A stretch of 64,000 nucleotides of DNA from the NCBI GenBank assembly GCA_948467735.1, contig CAOKFN010000021.1, positions 15,364-79,363 on the forward strand, read 5' to 3'. Under the pieces are notes generated by a model. It was not told the origin of the DNA, searched no databases, and saw only the letters and a list, made by a program, of their open reading frames with translations. This stretch comes from an uncultured bacterium (lineage in GTDB: Bacteria; Bacillota; Clostridia; Lachnospirales; Lachnospiraceae). The position numbers and the translations under genes are program-made. This document shows, piece after piece, positions 35,913 through 45,055 of the stretch (positions are counted from its first letter, which is position 1; each line of letters begins with the position of its first letter).

Positions 35913-36236
35913 ATGGAACAGATTACAGTGGAGGATTTTCGGGTCATTGATCATTGTCTGATGATCCGGCTGCCGGAGGAAATTGATCATCATGGGGCGG
36001 GTTTTATCTGTGAGAACGCGGATAGGCTGCTGATGAGGGAGGATGTACAGAATGTGGTCTTTGACTTTGAGAAAACCAGATTTATGGATTCCTCGGGAAT
36101 CGGCATCATTATGGGCAGATATCGAAAGATATCCTGCTTTGGCGGCAGGGTCTATGCCATTCATGTGGACAGACAGATTCAGAGGATTTTCAGCCTGTCC
36201 GGATTAAATAAAATTGTGGAGGTACTGGAGTCATGA
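35913..36236 (+). CDS. spoIIAA: anti-sigma F factor antagonist
   Basis: SpoIIAA frees sigma F by binding SpoIIAB when unphosphorylated, in the forespore. The 107-residue STAS-domain protein carries the phosphorylation site in FMDSSGIGIIMGRY (Ser at about residue 57). It is first in the spoIIAA-spoIIAB-sigF operon and overlaps spoIIAB by four bases. An AAGGAAAT at about 35848 resembles the -35 region of sigma-H promoters, but no convincing -10 was found at the right distance. Confidence 0.95.
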   Translation: MEQITVEDFRVIDHCLMIRLPEEIDHHGAGFICENADRLLMREDVQNVVFDFEKTRFMDSSGIGIIMGRYRKISCFGGRVYAIHVDRQIQRIFSLSGLNKIVEVLES

Positions 36237-36730
36237 AAAATGAAATGGAGCTTATTTTTGACGCTGTCTCAGATAACGAAGGGTTTGCGCGAGTGGCGGT
36301 TGCCGCATTTATCGCGCATCTAAATCCCACCGTGGAAGAAATGGCGGATATCAAGACGGCCGTATCGGAGGCAGTGACCAATTCCATCATACACGGTTAT
36401 GAAAACTTATACGGATACGGAAAGAATATTGCCGCGGCGGCACAGGGAGAAATACATCGGGGAAAGGTGCATATACGCTGTGTTCTGGAGAAGGAGATAC
36501 TACATATTGAGGTGGCTGATACCGGAAAGGGGATTGAAAATGTGGAACAGGCCATGGAACCCTTGTTTACCACGAAACCGGAGCTGGAACGGTCAGGAAT
36601 GGGATTCGCGTTTATGGAGGCTTTCATGGACGATTTGGAGGTGGACAGCGCGCCGGGCAGGGGAACCACCGTCCGTATGGTGAAAAAATTGGGAAACGAC
36701 GGATGGATCGATAGTCCGGAGAACTCATGA
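36233..36730 (+). CDS. spoIIAB: anti-sigma F factor (serine kinase)
   Basis: SpoIIAB binds and inhibits sigma F and phosphorylates SpoIIAA. The 165-residue GHKL kinase has the N-box (AVSEAVTNSIIHGYEN), G1 (VADTGKGIENVEQA) and G2 (PELERSGMGFAFMEAFMDD). Bacillus-type proteins are about 140-146 residues. The difference is mainly an insertion of about 17 residues after the N-box (YGYGKNIAAAAQGEIHRG). The gene overlaps spoIIAA by four bases and ends 24 bp before sigF. Confidence 0.95.
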   Translation: MKNEMELIFDAVSDNEGFARVAVAAFIAHLNPTVEEMADIKTAVSEAVTNSIIHGYENLYGYGKNIAAAAQGEIHRGKVHIRCVLEKEILHIEVADTGKGIENVEQAMEPLFTTKPELERSGMGFAFMEAFMDDLEVDSAPGRGTTVRMVKKLGNDGWIDSPENS

Positions 36731-36754
36731 AGGTAACGGCATGGAGGGCGGCGT

Positions 36755-37537
36755 ATGGAGGAGGAACGTTCCATGGAAGAAATGTCAGTACTGATTGCAA
36801 AGTCACAGGCCGGAGAAAAGGATGCGAGAGAGGTACTGATAGAGAAAAATCTGGGACTGGTGCGCCATATCGTAAGGCGTTTTGTGGGCAGGGGGTATGA
36901 TTTAGAGGATTTGTTTCAAATAGGCACCATAGGGCTGATGAAGGCCATTGACAAGTTTGATTTAAGCCTCGGGCTGCAGTTTTCCACCTATGCGGTGCCC
37001 ATGATTACCGGGGAAATCAAGAGATTTCTGCGGGATGACGGTCCGGTGAAGGTATCCCGGACCATCAAGGAAAACGGGCTGAAAGTAAAACTTGCCAGAC
37101 AGCGTCTTCAGGCGGCGCGGGCAAAGGAACCCACGCTGCAGGAAATCGCGGAGGAATCGGGGCTGTCCGTGGAAGACGTGGTATTGGCGATGGAAGCGTC
37201 CATTGAGGTGGAGTCCATTTATGCGGCGGTTTATCAGGAGGACGGCAGCGAGGTTTATCTGGTGGACAAGGTGGTCCGGGGCGGTTCCGGTTCCGTGGGA
37301 AGCAGCGCCGTGGGAGGATGCGGCAGTGAGGATGCGGAAAAAGAAAAATTATTAAACCACATGCTGTTAAAGCAGCTTTTGGACAGTCTGGAACCCAAGG
37401 ACAGGGAGCTTATCTGCATGAGGTATTTTCAAAACAAGACACAGGTGGAAATTGCGGCGAGCATGGGAATCAGCCAAGTTCAGGTCAGCCGCATGGAAAA
37501 AAGAATTCTGCTGAGCCTGCGGGAAAAGGTCAGGTAA
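36755..37537 (+). CDS. sigF: RNA polymerase sigma-F factor
   Basis: Sigma F directs early forespore transcription. The 260-residue protein has region 2 (YDLEDLFQIGTIGLMKAIDK, FSTYAVPMITGEIKRFLRDD), region 3 and region 4 (QVEIAASMGISQVQVSRMEK). It is third in the spoIIA operon. The first ATG (36755) is preceded by GGAGGG; a second ATG six codons later has GGAGGAGG in front and could be used instead. A Ser/Gly-rich loop between regions 3 and 4 (VRGGSGSVGSSAVGGCG) is longer than in typical homologues. Confidence 0.95.
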   Translation: MEEERSMEEMSVLIAKSQAGEKDAREVLIEKNLGLVRHIVRRFVGRGYDLEDLFQIGTIGLMKAIDKFDLSLGLQFSTYAVPMITGEIKRFLRDDGPVKVSRTIKENGLKVKLARQRLQAARAKEPTLQEIAEESGLSVEDVVLAMEASIEVESIYAAVYQEDGSEVYLVDKVVRGGSGSVGSSAVGGCGSEDAEKEKLLNHMLLKQLLDSLEPKDRELICMRYFQNKTQVEIAASMGISQVQVSRMEKRILLSLREKVR

Positions 37538-37673
37538 AGGTTTACAATATCGGAAGGTTTTTACAGGCATAACTTAACTTTTTATAAAATGCGAAAAAAA
37601 ACTTTCATTCTAAAGAAAATTCCTTTACACTAGAATAGTAGTAAATGGTTTGTGATACGTTAGAGGAGAGTTT

Positions 37674-38996
37674 ATGAGAGATAATATGGAAAAGCAGCCT
37701 GTGGAAGAGATTCCATCCTTAGAGGAAGTCCGTTTCGCGGAAGATTATTTGATACGGGAGGACACGGCGGCGGAGAAGATGGGAATGCGTAGGAAACGCA
37801 GTCGTGGAAAAAGGATGCTCGCTATGCTTGGATGTCTTGTGTCCATGGCTGCGGTGGTATACTTTACGGTTGTCATCTGTGTCTGGATAGACAAAAGAGT
37901 ACAGGCGGGCGCCGATGAAGTTATGGGCTTCGCAGGGAACGGCGCAAATGGTTCGGATGGATTGGTTTCCAATTCAGGTCAGACCGGCCCCGCGGAGGGG
38001 GAGAAGTCCCCTGAGAATCAAGGCCCTTTAGAAAACGGCGACGCCGTCAATGCGGTGTCAAGCTCTAAGATTTATTCGCAGGAAGAGCTGGAAATGCAGA
38101 TAGCAGGCGCAAGAGAGCAGGCGGCCGCGGATGTGCTGGAGAGCATTCGGGCGGGATTGAGCAGCGGAGATACGGTATTGCAGACCCTGCGGCCTCTGTA
38201 TCCCGACGATTTGGTGGTGTACAGCGGGAGGCAGTATCATTTTGTGCCTATTAATTATGAGCTGAAGCAGAATCAGTGGAAGCAGGAGTGTCTTGAGATT
38301 CTGGAGTCGGGTGAATATCGTTATTTACAGGAACCAATAGAGGCGGGCGCTTCCGTGGAAGAGGCGGCTTCTAAGGTGATATCCTACAAAGGAATTGATG
38401 TTTCCAGACATCAGGAAAAAATTGACTGGCAGATGGTCGCGGAGGATGGGGTGGAATTTGCGTTTATCCGGGTGGGCTATCGGGGGTATGGCAGCACCGG
38501 CAGAATGATGGAAGATGATTATTTTGAAGCCAATATCAAAGGAGCCGTTTCCGCAGGCATAAAAGCGGGAGTGTATTTTTTCAGTCAGGCGATCACTGAG
38601 GAGGAAGTCTTGGAAGAGGCGGAGTTTGTATTAAATAAAATTGCGCCTTATAAAATCGACTGTCCCGTGGTATATGACGTGGAAAGAGTCACGGAAGCGG
38701 ACGGCCGGATGAATCTCATATCCGTGGAAGAACGGACGAGATTCGCCAAGCTCTTCTGCCAGAAAATAGAAGAGGCGGGATACCGTCCCATGCTGTACTA
38801 TAATACGGAAGCGGGAGCTATGATGCTTGACCTTGAGGAGCTGGAAGACTATGATAAATGGTTTGCTTCTTACAGTGATCAGTTTTATTATCCCTATGCA
38901 TATCATGTCTGGCAGTATTCCCAGACAGGACGGGTTCAGGGAATCGAGGGTGATGTGGACTTGAACATCAGCTTTGTGCCGTTGTGGGAGGAATAG
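37674..38996 (+). CDS. membrane-anchored GH25 (lysozyme-like) glycoside hydrolase
   Basis: The 440-residue protein has a basic cytoplasmic head, one membrane helix (about 44-72), a disordered Gly/Asn/Glu linker, a helical region, and a GH25 muramidase domain (about 238-437). The domain starts with KGIDVSRHQEKIDW. Its catalytic Asp/Glu lie in VVYDVERV (about 333-340), and it ends with DVDLNISFV. GH25 enzymes cleave peptidoglycan between MurNAc and GlcNAc. It lies 136 bp downstream of sigF, so a forespore or engulfment role is possible. No sigma-F-type promoter could be recognised, and a TAGAAT box (37634-37639) suggests its own promoter. Confidence 0.9.
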   Translation: MRDNMEKQPVEEIPSLEEVRFAEDYLIREDTAAEKMGMRRKRSRGKRMLAMLGCLVSMAAVVYFTVVICVWIDKRVQAGADEVMGFAGNGANGSDGLVSNSGQTGPAEGEKSPENQGPLENGDAVNAVSSSKIYSQEELEMQIAGAREQAAADVLESIRAGLSSGDTVLQTLRPLYPDDLVVYSGRQYHFVPINYELKQNQWKQECLEILESGEYRYLQEPIEAGASVEEAASKVISYKGIDVSRHQEKIDWQMVAEDGVEFAFIRVGYRGYGSTGRMMEDDYFEANIKGAVSAGIKAGVYFFSQAITEEEVLEEAEFVLNKIAPYKIDCPVVYDVERVTEADGRMNLISVEERTRFAKLFCQKIEEAGYRPMLYYNTEAGAMMLDLEELEDYDKWFASYSDQFYYPYAYHVWQYSQTGRVQGIEGDVDLNISFVPLWEE

Positions 38997-39008
38997 GGGC
39001 GGCATACA

Positions 39009-39689
39009 TTACATATTCCGGGTGCAGCGGCAGGAGGGAAAGTTTTCGCAGCCCCAGAATTCCCCGAATTTTCCTTTGCGCTTCACCAGCATGCCGCCGC
39101 ATCTGGGGCAGGAGGGATGGGCGGGATCGGAGGCTGTCTGACCGGCGCTTAAAAGCTCCCCCAGTTTTTCGTAGCACTGCCAGTTGATCCGGCAGTCGTT
39201 TAGAGCCCGGTGGGCCCCCTTTGTGTCAATATGAAAATAATCTGCCACATCCGACAGTCTGTGACGGCGCAGGGAGGGGAGGCAGCTTCTGGACAGATAC
39301 AGGGTATCCACATAATCGTTCTTAACTTTTTGGTTCAGCAGTCTGAGCGTACCCGCATGGAGAAAATGGAGATCAAAGCTGTGGATATTGTGGCCTACAA
39401 GGACGTCGTCCCCGATGAAGTCAAGGAATTCCCTCAGGGCTTCTGACAGTGGGGGAGCGTTTTGGACCATGTTGGTTGTGATGCCGTTGATGTTTGTGGC
39501 GGAAGCGGGAATTGGAATGCCGGGATTTACTAGGGAGGAAAATTCTTCCGTCGTCCGTCCGCTCCGCACACGCAGCGCGGAAAGCTCTATGATTTCATCC
39601 TGTTCGGGACTGAGTCCGGTGGTTTCCAAATCAAATACGGTATAATCTTTCACATATAGATTTAACTTTTTTCCTTGATGTACTGCCAT
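39009..39689 (-). CDS. DnaQ-like 3'-5' exonuclease with C-terminal zinc ribbon
   Basis: The 226-residue protein has a DnaQ/PolC-type exonuclease domain (about 12-175): ExoI motif FDLETTGLSPEQDEI, ExoII in VGHNIHSFDLHFL, ExoIII in HRALNDC. It ends in a topoisomerase-type zinc ribbon (CPRCGGMLVKRKGKFGEFWG, then C.....C). The ATG at 39689 is supported because the promoter -10 (39727-39732) overlaps the alternative ATG at 39728. It is probably a DNA repair or processing nuclease. Confidence 0.88.
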   Translation of the reverse strand: MAVHQGKKLNLYVKDYTVFDLETTGLSPEQDEIIELSALRVRSGRTTEEFSSLVNPGIPIPASATNINGITTNMVQNAPPLSEALREFLDFIGDDVLVGHNIHSFDLHFLHAGTLRLLNQKVKNDYVDTLYLSRSCLPSLRRHRLSDVADYFHIDTKGAHRALNDCRINWQCYEKLGELLSAGQTASDPAHPSCPRCGGMLVKRKGKFGEFWGCENFPSCRCTRNM

Positions 39690-39726
39690 GGTGCTTCCCC
39701 GCCTTTTCTTTTGAATTTTTATATCC

Positions 39727-39755
39727 ATTATAACAGAGAGCGCGATATTTTTCCA
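39727..39755 (-). promoter_or_regulatory. promoter of the DnaQ-like exonuclease gene
   Basis: On the minus strand TATAAT (39727-39732) and a weak TGGAAA -35 (39750-39755) are 17 bases apart. Confidence 0.55.
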
Positions 39756-39916
39756 GAATAAAATATCGGAGACGGCCGGGCGGGAAACAGTGAACTGCCC
39801 GCTGAAAAGCTTCGGAAATATACGAAAAATATTGGACGGGAAATTGGGGGAGAGCTTAGGATAAATTTGGGAGAAGATTTAAAACGGAAAATATTGCAAA
39901 GTTTTAAAATTAATGC

Positions 39917-39945
39917 TTGACTTTTTGGACAGGAAGAGGTATGAT
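39917..39945 (+). promoter_or_regulatory. promoter of tRNA-Arg
   Basis: TTGACT (39917-39922) and TATGAT (39940-39945) with a 17-base spacer, about 30 bases before the mature tRNA. Confidence 0.75.
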
Positions 39946-39982
39946 AATTAATGTTTCAAGCGGTGGTGCCGCGGATGAAAAA

Positions 39983-40056
39983 GTGCGTTTAGCTCAGCTG
40001 GATAGAGCGTTTGGCTACGGACCAAAAGGTCGGGGGTTCGAATCCTCTAACGCACG
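39983..40056 (+). tRNA. tRNA-Arg (anticodon ACG)
   Basis: A 74-nt cloverleaf: the acceptor strands GTGCGTT and AACGCAC pair, the D arm contains AGCTCAGCTGGATAGAGC, the anticodon loop is CTACGGA (ACG), and the T arm contains GGGGGTTCGAATCCTC. G is the discriminator and CCA is not encoded. Confidence 0.97.
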
Positions 40057-40105
40057 TTTATATTTGCATATATTGCCTTGTGTGCTGAGGCATATTAGAT
40101 TTTAT

Positions 40106-40147
40106 GCGGCGGAAGAACTTCATAAAGAGAGGTTCCCCGCTTTTTTT
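40106..40147 (+). terminator. probable terminator after tRNA-Arg
   Basis: GCGGCGGAA pairs imperfectly with TTCCCCGC, followed by T7. About 50 bp past the tRNA. From here to 40641 (about 490 bp) no gene is supported. Confidence 0.5.
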
Positions 40148-40411
40148 CTTCATTTCTTTGCAAGGTGCAGCATCTTTGCCGCCATGTTTCTATAGGGCCG
40201 GCCGTTTATTTTCGGGCAGATGATCTATATGTTTTGTTTCTGAAATGGCGGCAATCGGTGTAATTTCTTCTAAATTTATCATGTTATTTTCCCTGCCTGC
40301 AATGATATGATTAGCTTTTTGTTCTGACGGGGAAGCGCAGATGAAGCCGTTAGCGGAATATTGCGGTAAAACTTACCGCGGCATATTTTTAGATTTTAAC
40401 AGAAGTTTTGA

Positions 40412-40440
40412 TTGTAAGCGGAAAGGATTCATGGTAAAAT
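40412..40440 (+). promoter_or_regulatory. possible promoter upstream of the polyamine transporter
   Basis: TTGTAA (40412-40417) and TAAAAT (40435-40440) are 17 bases apart. The -10 region lies in a stretch (ATGGTAAAATGATGACAC) that nearly matches the repeated element at 56851 and 56922. Confidence 0.35.
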
Positions 40441-40641
40441 GATGACACGAAAAATGATTGATACGGTTGTCGTCAGGGAGAATTCAAAGGCTATGCAGTA
40501 TTGTTTAAGCTGTGGGGCCTTTTTTCGCTATGCCTGATTTATTGCCGGAGGCAATGTTTTAAGAAAAGGGCTGAAAATGACCCTGTGGCCGAATCGATAT
40601 TTTTACAGGATGAACTGGTTCGATAGGAGGAGAAGGTGATA

Positions 40642-42219
40642 ATGGAACAGAAGAAGCTGATTGAGTTTCGGGATATTGTGAAAAGTTTCGACGGACAGAT
40701 TGTGTTGAAGGGCGTGAATCTCGATATTTTTGAGAATGAATTTGTCACTCTGCTGGGGCCCAGCGGGTGCGGCAAGACAACGCTTTTGAGAATTTTGGGA
40801 GGGTTTATTGACGCCGACGAAGGCAAGGTTATTTTCAGAGGAGAAGAAATCAATCATAAGCCCCCTTACAAGAGGGAGCTGAATACGGTGTTCCAAAAAT
40901 ACGCATTATTCCCTCATTTGAACGTGTATGAAAATATTGCCTTTGGGTTGAAGATAAATAAGATCAGCAAAGATGTCATTGAACAGAAGGTTATGAAAAT
41001 GTTAAAGCTGATTGGCTTGGAAGGGTTTGAGGGCAAGAATATCAAGCTGTTATCCGGCGGGCAGCAGCAGAGGGTTGCCATTGCCCGGGCGCTGGTAAAC
41101 GAACCGAAGGTGCTTTTGCTGGACGAACCTCTTGCCGCGCTGGATTTGAAGCTCAGACAGGAGATGCAGTACGAGTTGAAGAGGATTCAGCAGGAGGTGG
41201 GCATCACTTTTATCTTCGTAACCCATGACCAAGAAGAAGCGCTGACCATGTCGGATAAGATTGTGGTGATGAAAAACGGGGAAATCCAGCAGGTGGGCAC
41301 GCCGCAGGAGATATATAACGAACCGGCCAACCGCTATGTGGCCGGCTTTATCGGCGAGAGCAATATTATCCCGGGCGTGATGCTGGAGGATTATAAGGTG
41401 ATGTTTGACGACATTGTCTTTGACTGCGTGGATTTCGGATTTAAGCCGGGCGAGCAGGTGGAAGTGGTGATTCGGCCCGAGGATATTGATATTGTGGATA
41501 CGAAGAGCGGAAAGATGACGGGCGAGGTGCTGAGCGTCCTGTTTAAAGGGGTGCATTATGAGATTATGGTGGAGACCATTCCCGGTACGCAGGTGACGGT
41601 GAATATGCAGGTGATTCACAGTCATGATGTGACCAGCGAGAACGGAAAAGAGAAAATCAGCGCCACGAATTTCTATGTGGATATGGAGGATGTGAAAAAA
41701 CTGGATGATAAAGAGGTGGTGGCCCGCTCCAACGCACAAGCATGGAATCCTGAGACGGATGATTATGTCTCCATTTCCAAAATCGAATATGATATCAGAG
41801 AAGAAGAGGGAGAATACCCCGTCAGATTTTCCACCTCCGGCGGAACCAGCATTGAGCGGACGATTTACGTGGTGAACCAGCCCTTTGTGAGCAATGAGAA
41901 GGCAAACGAGGCGGTTATGGCGTTTAATTTCCAGACGACGGTGGAGGAAATCGAAGAGTCCCAGGCATTGGACACGGATATTAAGACTTGGGCCAACGCA
42001 CAGGGATGGAAGCTGAGTGATGAGAGTCAGAGTGTGGATATCAGCGTGGATTACGATTTTGACCCGAAAAACGTGACGGAGGGGGTCTATCAGATTACCT
42101 TTTCCACCATGGGAAGGGAATTTAAAATCCACACTACGGATTATGTACAGGAAGGGCAGGAGGTTGGGCTGACCTTTTTCCCGGAAGATATTCATGTTAT
42201 GTCAAGGATGGTGTTTTAG
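40642..42219 (+). CDS. potA: spermidine/putrescine ABC transporter ATPase with extended C-terminus
   Basis: PotA powers polyamine uptake. The ABC domain (about 1-235) has Walker A (GPSGCGKTT), signature (LSGGQQQRVAIARAL) and Walker B (VLLLDEPLAALD). TOBE-like segments follow (VVIRPEDIDIV, FFPEDIHVM at the end). The usual length is about 350-385; here it is 525, because about 150 residues are inserted between TOBE segments. The insert has two similar units (about 362-412 and 449-500) with SNAQAW/ANAQGW openings and Ig-like beta patterns (GEYPVRFSTSGG, GVYQITFSTMG). The ATG at 40642 was taken; a GTG six bases upstream is possible. It directly abuts potB. Confidence 0.9.
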   Translation: MEQKKLIEFRDIVKSFDGQIVLKGVNLDIFENEFVTLLGPSGCGKTTLLRILGGFIDADEGKVIFRGEEINHKPPYKRELNTVFQKYALFPHLNVYENIAFGLKINKISKDVIEQKVMKMLKLIGLEGFEGKNIKLLSGGQQQRVAIARALVNEPKVLLLDEPLAALDLKLRQEMQYELKRIQQEVGITFIFVTHDQEEALTMSDKIVVMKNGEIQQVGTPQEIYNEPANRYVAGFIGESNIIPGVMLEDYKVMFDDIVFDCVDFGFKPGEQVEVVIRPEDIDIVDTKSGKMTGEVLSVLFKGVHYEIMVETIPGTQVTVNMQVIHSHDVTSENGKEKISATNFYVDMEDVKKLDDKEVVARSNAQAWNPETDDYVSISKIEYDIREEEGEYPVRFSTSGGTSIERTIYVVNQPFVSNEKANEAVMAFNFQTTVEEIEESQALDTDIKTWANAQGWKLSDESQSVDISVDYDFDPKNVTEGVYQITFSTMGREFKIHTTDYVQEGQEVGLTFFPEDIHVMSRMVF

Positions 42220-43053
42220 ATGAAAAAATTTTCGCAGATGGCAATTCCTTATATTATATGGTCCATGCTTATGCTGGTGCTGCCGATGGCGCTGATCGCG
42301 TTATATTCCATCACCCGGCCGGGAAACAGCATTATTTCTTTTTCCGTGACATTGGAGCATTATGTCAAATTTTTTACCGACGCGGACTTTTTGATTATTC
42401 TCTGGCGTTCTCTCTGGATTGCGGTGAAAACCACGATAATCTGTCTGTTGATAGGTTATCCCGCGGCGTATTTTATCTCCCATTGTGACGAGAGGCTGCA
42501 GAATATTCTGGTGCTTGGGGTTACGATTCCCATGTGGATTAATATGCTGGTGCGGACCTATGCGTGGATCGGCCTTTTGAGCGAGGGCGGGCTGGCGCAG
42601 AGGGTTCTGGGCCTTTTGGGGCTGGGGGATACGGAGATTTTGTATACGGAGGGGGCGGTGCTTTTGGGAATGGTGTATAATTTCCTGCCGTTTATGATTC
42701 TGCAGATTAATACGACTCTGTGTAAAATGGACGAGTTCCTTCTGGAAGCGGCGGCGGATCTGGGGGCTGATCCCATACAGACATTCCGGCGGGTGACTCT
42801 GCCCCTTTCGGTTCCGGGAATTATCAACGGGATTACGCTGGTATTCCTGCCCGCGGTCAGTTCCTTTTTCATCCCGAAGCTTTTGGGGGGCGGAAAATAT
42901 TTCCTTATCGGAAATGTGATAGAAAATCAGTTTATTACCGTGGGAGAGTGGAACTTTGGAAGCGCCATATCCATGATTATCGCAGTGATCATGATGCTTC
43001 TCATGATGTGCGTGCATAAGGTTGAGATACATAACCAAGGCGCCGGGCGCTGA
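42220..43053 (+). CDS. potB: spermidine/putrescine ABC transporter permease
   Basis: A 277-residue permease with six membrane helices and the EAA loop (LLEAAADLGADPIQTFRRVTLP, about residues 177-198). It starts immediately after the potA stop with no gap, so translation is coupled. With potA and the fused potCD it makes a complete importer. A small hairpin (TCCCGCTTGCGGGA) lies between it and potCD. Confidence 0.92.
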   Translation: MKKFSQMAIPYIIWSMLMLVLPMALIALYSITRPGNSIISFSVTLEHYVKFFTDADFLIILWRSLWIAVKTTIICLLIGYPAAYFISHCDERLQNILVLGVTIPMWINMLVRTYAWIGLLSEGGLAQRVLGLLGLGDTEILYTEGAVLLGMVYNFLPFMILQINTTLCKMDEFLLEAAADLGADPIQTFRRVTLPLSVPGIINGITLVFLPAVSSFFIPKLLGGGKYFLIGNVIENQFITVGEWNFGSAISMIIAVIMMLLMMCVHKVEIHNQGAGR

Positions 43054-43100
43054 GGCAGAACAAGCTCCCGCTTGCGGGAACCAAAATAGGAGTATAAGCT

Positions 43101-44999
43101 ATGAAAAAAAGCAGACGTCCAATCGGCAGGCTTTTGATGGTTTTGATGATTGTTTTTTTCTATCTGCCGATTGTCTATATGATAGTATTTTCATTTAATG
43201 ATGGGAAGTCGCTGACAAATTTTACGGGCTTTTCCCTCCGCTGGTATCAGCATATGCTGGAGACGGGCGGTATGCTGGAGGCGCTGTATACCACATTCAG
43301 CATTGCGCTGCTTGCGTCCCTGATTTCCACGGTTGTAGGGACATTTTCGGCCATAGGGCTCAGCAAGTCTAAAAAGCTGGTGCGGGATATCATGGAACAG
43401 GTGGACAATCTGCCGATGATGAATCCCGATATTGTAACGGCCATAGGGTTTATGCTTTTATTCATTACCTTTCGGGTGAATAAGGGTTATATGACCATGC
43501 TGCTGGCGCATATTGCATTCTGTATTCCCTATGTCATCCTTTCCGTAATGCCGAAAATACGTTCGCTGGATCCGGATATCGCGGATGCGGCCATGGATCT
43601 GGGCGCCACTCCATGGCAGGCATTGATCAAAGTCATCATACCTCAGATTATGCCGGGAATCATATCGGGGGCGCTGATTGCGTTTACGATGTCGGTGGAT
43701 GATTTTATCATTTCCTACTTTGTTACGGGCGGAGGGGTCAAGAACCTGAGCATCATGGTCTATACCATGAGCAGGAGGGTAAACCCCAGCATTAACGCGG
43801 CTTCCACATTGATGATTCTCATAATTGCCATTGTGCTTGTAACGATAAATATGCTTCCTCTGCTCACCGCGAAAAGGCAGAAAAGGGAGGAAGGGGGCAG
43901 GGGGCTTTCGAGGGCTTTTGTCCCGGCAGTGCTGGCCTGCGCCTGCGGAGCGGGGCTCGTCATATTTTTCAGATTTGGCGGCGCGGGGGGAGAGAGGCCC
44001 TTTGAAGGGGAAGTGCTGCATATCTATAATTGGGGCGAGTATACCGGCGAAAATATTATCGGGGACTTTGAAGAGTACACCGGCGCCAAGGTTGTCATGG
44101 AAAATTTTGAATCCAATGAGCAGATGTATATAAAGGTGGCAAACGGGGAGGCTTACGATATCCTTGTGCCAAGCGATTATATGATTCAGAGGCTGATTTC
44201 GGAGGATTATCTACAGAAGCTTGACCATACCAAGCTGGACTGTATGGATAAGCTGGCGGATGCGGTGAAGGGGCTTCCCTATGACCCGGAAAACGAGTAT
44301 TCCGTTCCGTATTTCTGGGGAACGGTGGGAATTGTGTATGATAAGACCAAGGTGGATATTGAGAGCTTGGAACGGGAGGGATTTCATATTTTCCTGAATG
44401 AAAAATATCGGGGGGATATTTACCTGTATGATTCCGAACGGGACTGCTTTATGATGGCTCTGAAGGCTTTGGGATATTCTATGAATACGGAGAATCCGGA
44501 GGAGATTAACGAAGCGTATGAATGGCTGCTGCAATGCGTCCAGACCATGAGGGCGGAGATTGTTACGGACGAAATTATTGATAATATGGCGCAGGGAAGA
44601 AGGGCGTTGGGGCTGATATATTCCGGCGACGCGGCCTATGTGATGTCCGAGAATGAAAATATGGGCTTTTACCTTCCGCAGTCGGGGACAAACCTGTGGT
44701 CCGACGCCATGGTGATTCCTAAAAACGCGAAAAATCCGCTTCTTGCCCATGAATTTATCAATTTTGCCAGTGAATTTGACGGGGCATACGATAATTCCAG
44801 CTATGTGGGATACACTTCGGCAAATCGGGAGGTGATGGAAGTCCTGTCCGGCGCGGGCGGTGATTTTGAGGGAATCGACGCTTACATTCCGAGAAGCGGG
44901 TACGAGCTGGACGAGGTGTTTGTCTATAATGATAAAATCAGAAAAGAAATCAGCAATCTGTGGAGCAGGGTGAAGATTGCGGCAAGCAATGCAAATTAG
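43101..44999 (+). CDS. potCD: fused polyamine permease and substrate-binding protein (PotC-PotD)
   Basis: The 632-residue fusion has a six-helix PotC permease (about 1-260, EAA loop in DAAMDLGATPWQALIKVIIP), a seventh helix (about 272-292, FVPAVLACACGAGLVIFF) and a PotD-type binding domain outside (about 305-632, starting HIYNWGEYTGENIIGDFEEY). Fusion keeps the receptor tethered at the pore in a cell without a periplasm. AGGAG precedes the ATG. It is the last gene of potA-potB-potCD, and polyamine uptake is the likely role. Confidence 0.92.
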   Translation: MKKSRRPIGRLLMVLMIVFFYLPIVYMIVFSFNDGKSLTNFTGFSLRWYQHMLETGGMLEALYTTFSIALLASLISTVVGTFSAIGLSKSKKLVRDIMEQVDNLPMMNPDIVTAIGFMLLFITFRVNKGYMTMLLAHIAFCIPYVILSVMPKIRSLDPDIADAAMDLGATPWQALIKVIIPQIMPGIISGALIAFTMSVDDFIISYFVTGGGVKNLSIMVYTMSRRVNPSINAASTLMILIIAIVLVTINMLPLLTAKRQKREEGGRGLSRAFVPAVLACACGAGLVIFFRFGGAGGERPFEGEVLHIYNWGEYTGENIIGDFEEYTGAKVVMENFESNEQMYIKVANGEAYDILVPSDYMIQRLISEDYLQKLDHTKLDCMDKLADAVKGLPYDPENEYSVPYFWGTVGIVYDKTKVDIESLEREGFHIFLNEKYRGDIYLYDSERDCFMMALKALGYSMNTENPEEINEAYEWLLQCVQTMRAEIVTDEIIDNMAQGRRALGLIYSGDAAYVMSENENMGFYLPQSGTNLWSDAMVIPKNAKNPLLAHEFINFASEFDGAYDNSSYVGYTSANREVMEVLSGAGGDFEGIDAYIPRSGYELDEVFVYNDKIRKEISNLWSRVKIAASNAN

Positions 45000-45055
45000 G
45001 GACTTATGGCAGCGCGGCCGCATGGCTGACTGCCCGCGGGGCTAAAGGAGAAGCG

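Noticed and set aside
41050..42195. 381-codon minus-strand frame inside potA
   Set aside because: Shadow of potA; composition is His/Leu-rich as expected from the reverse of GC-rich codons.
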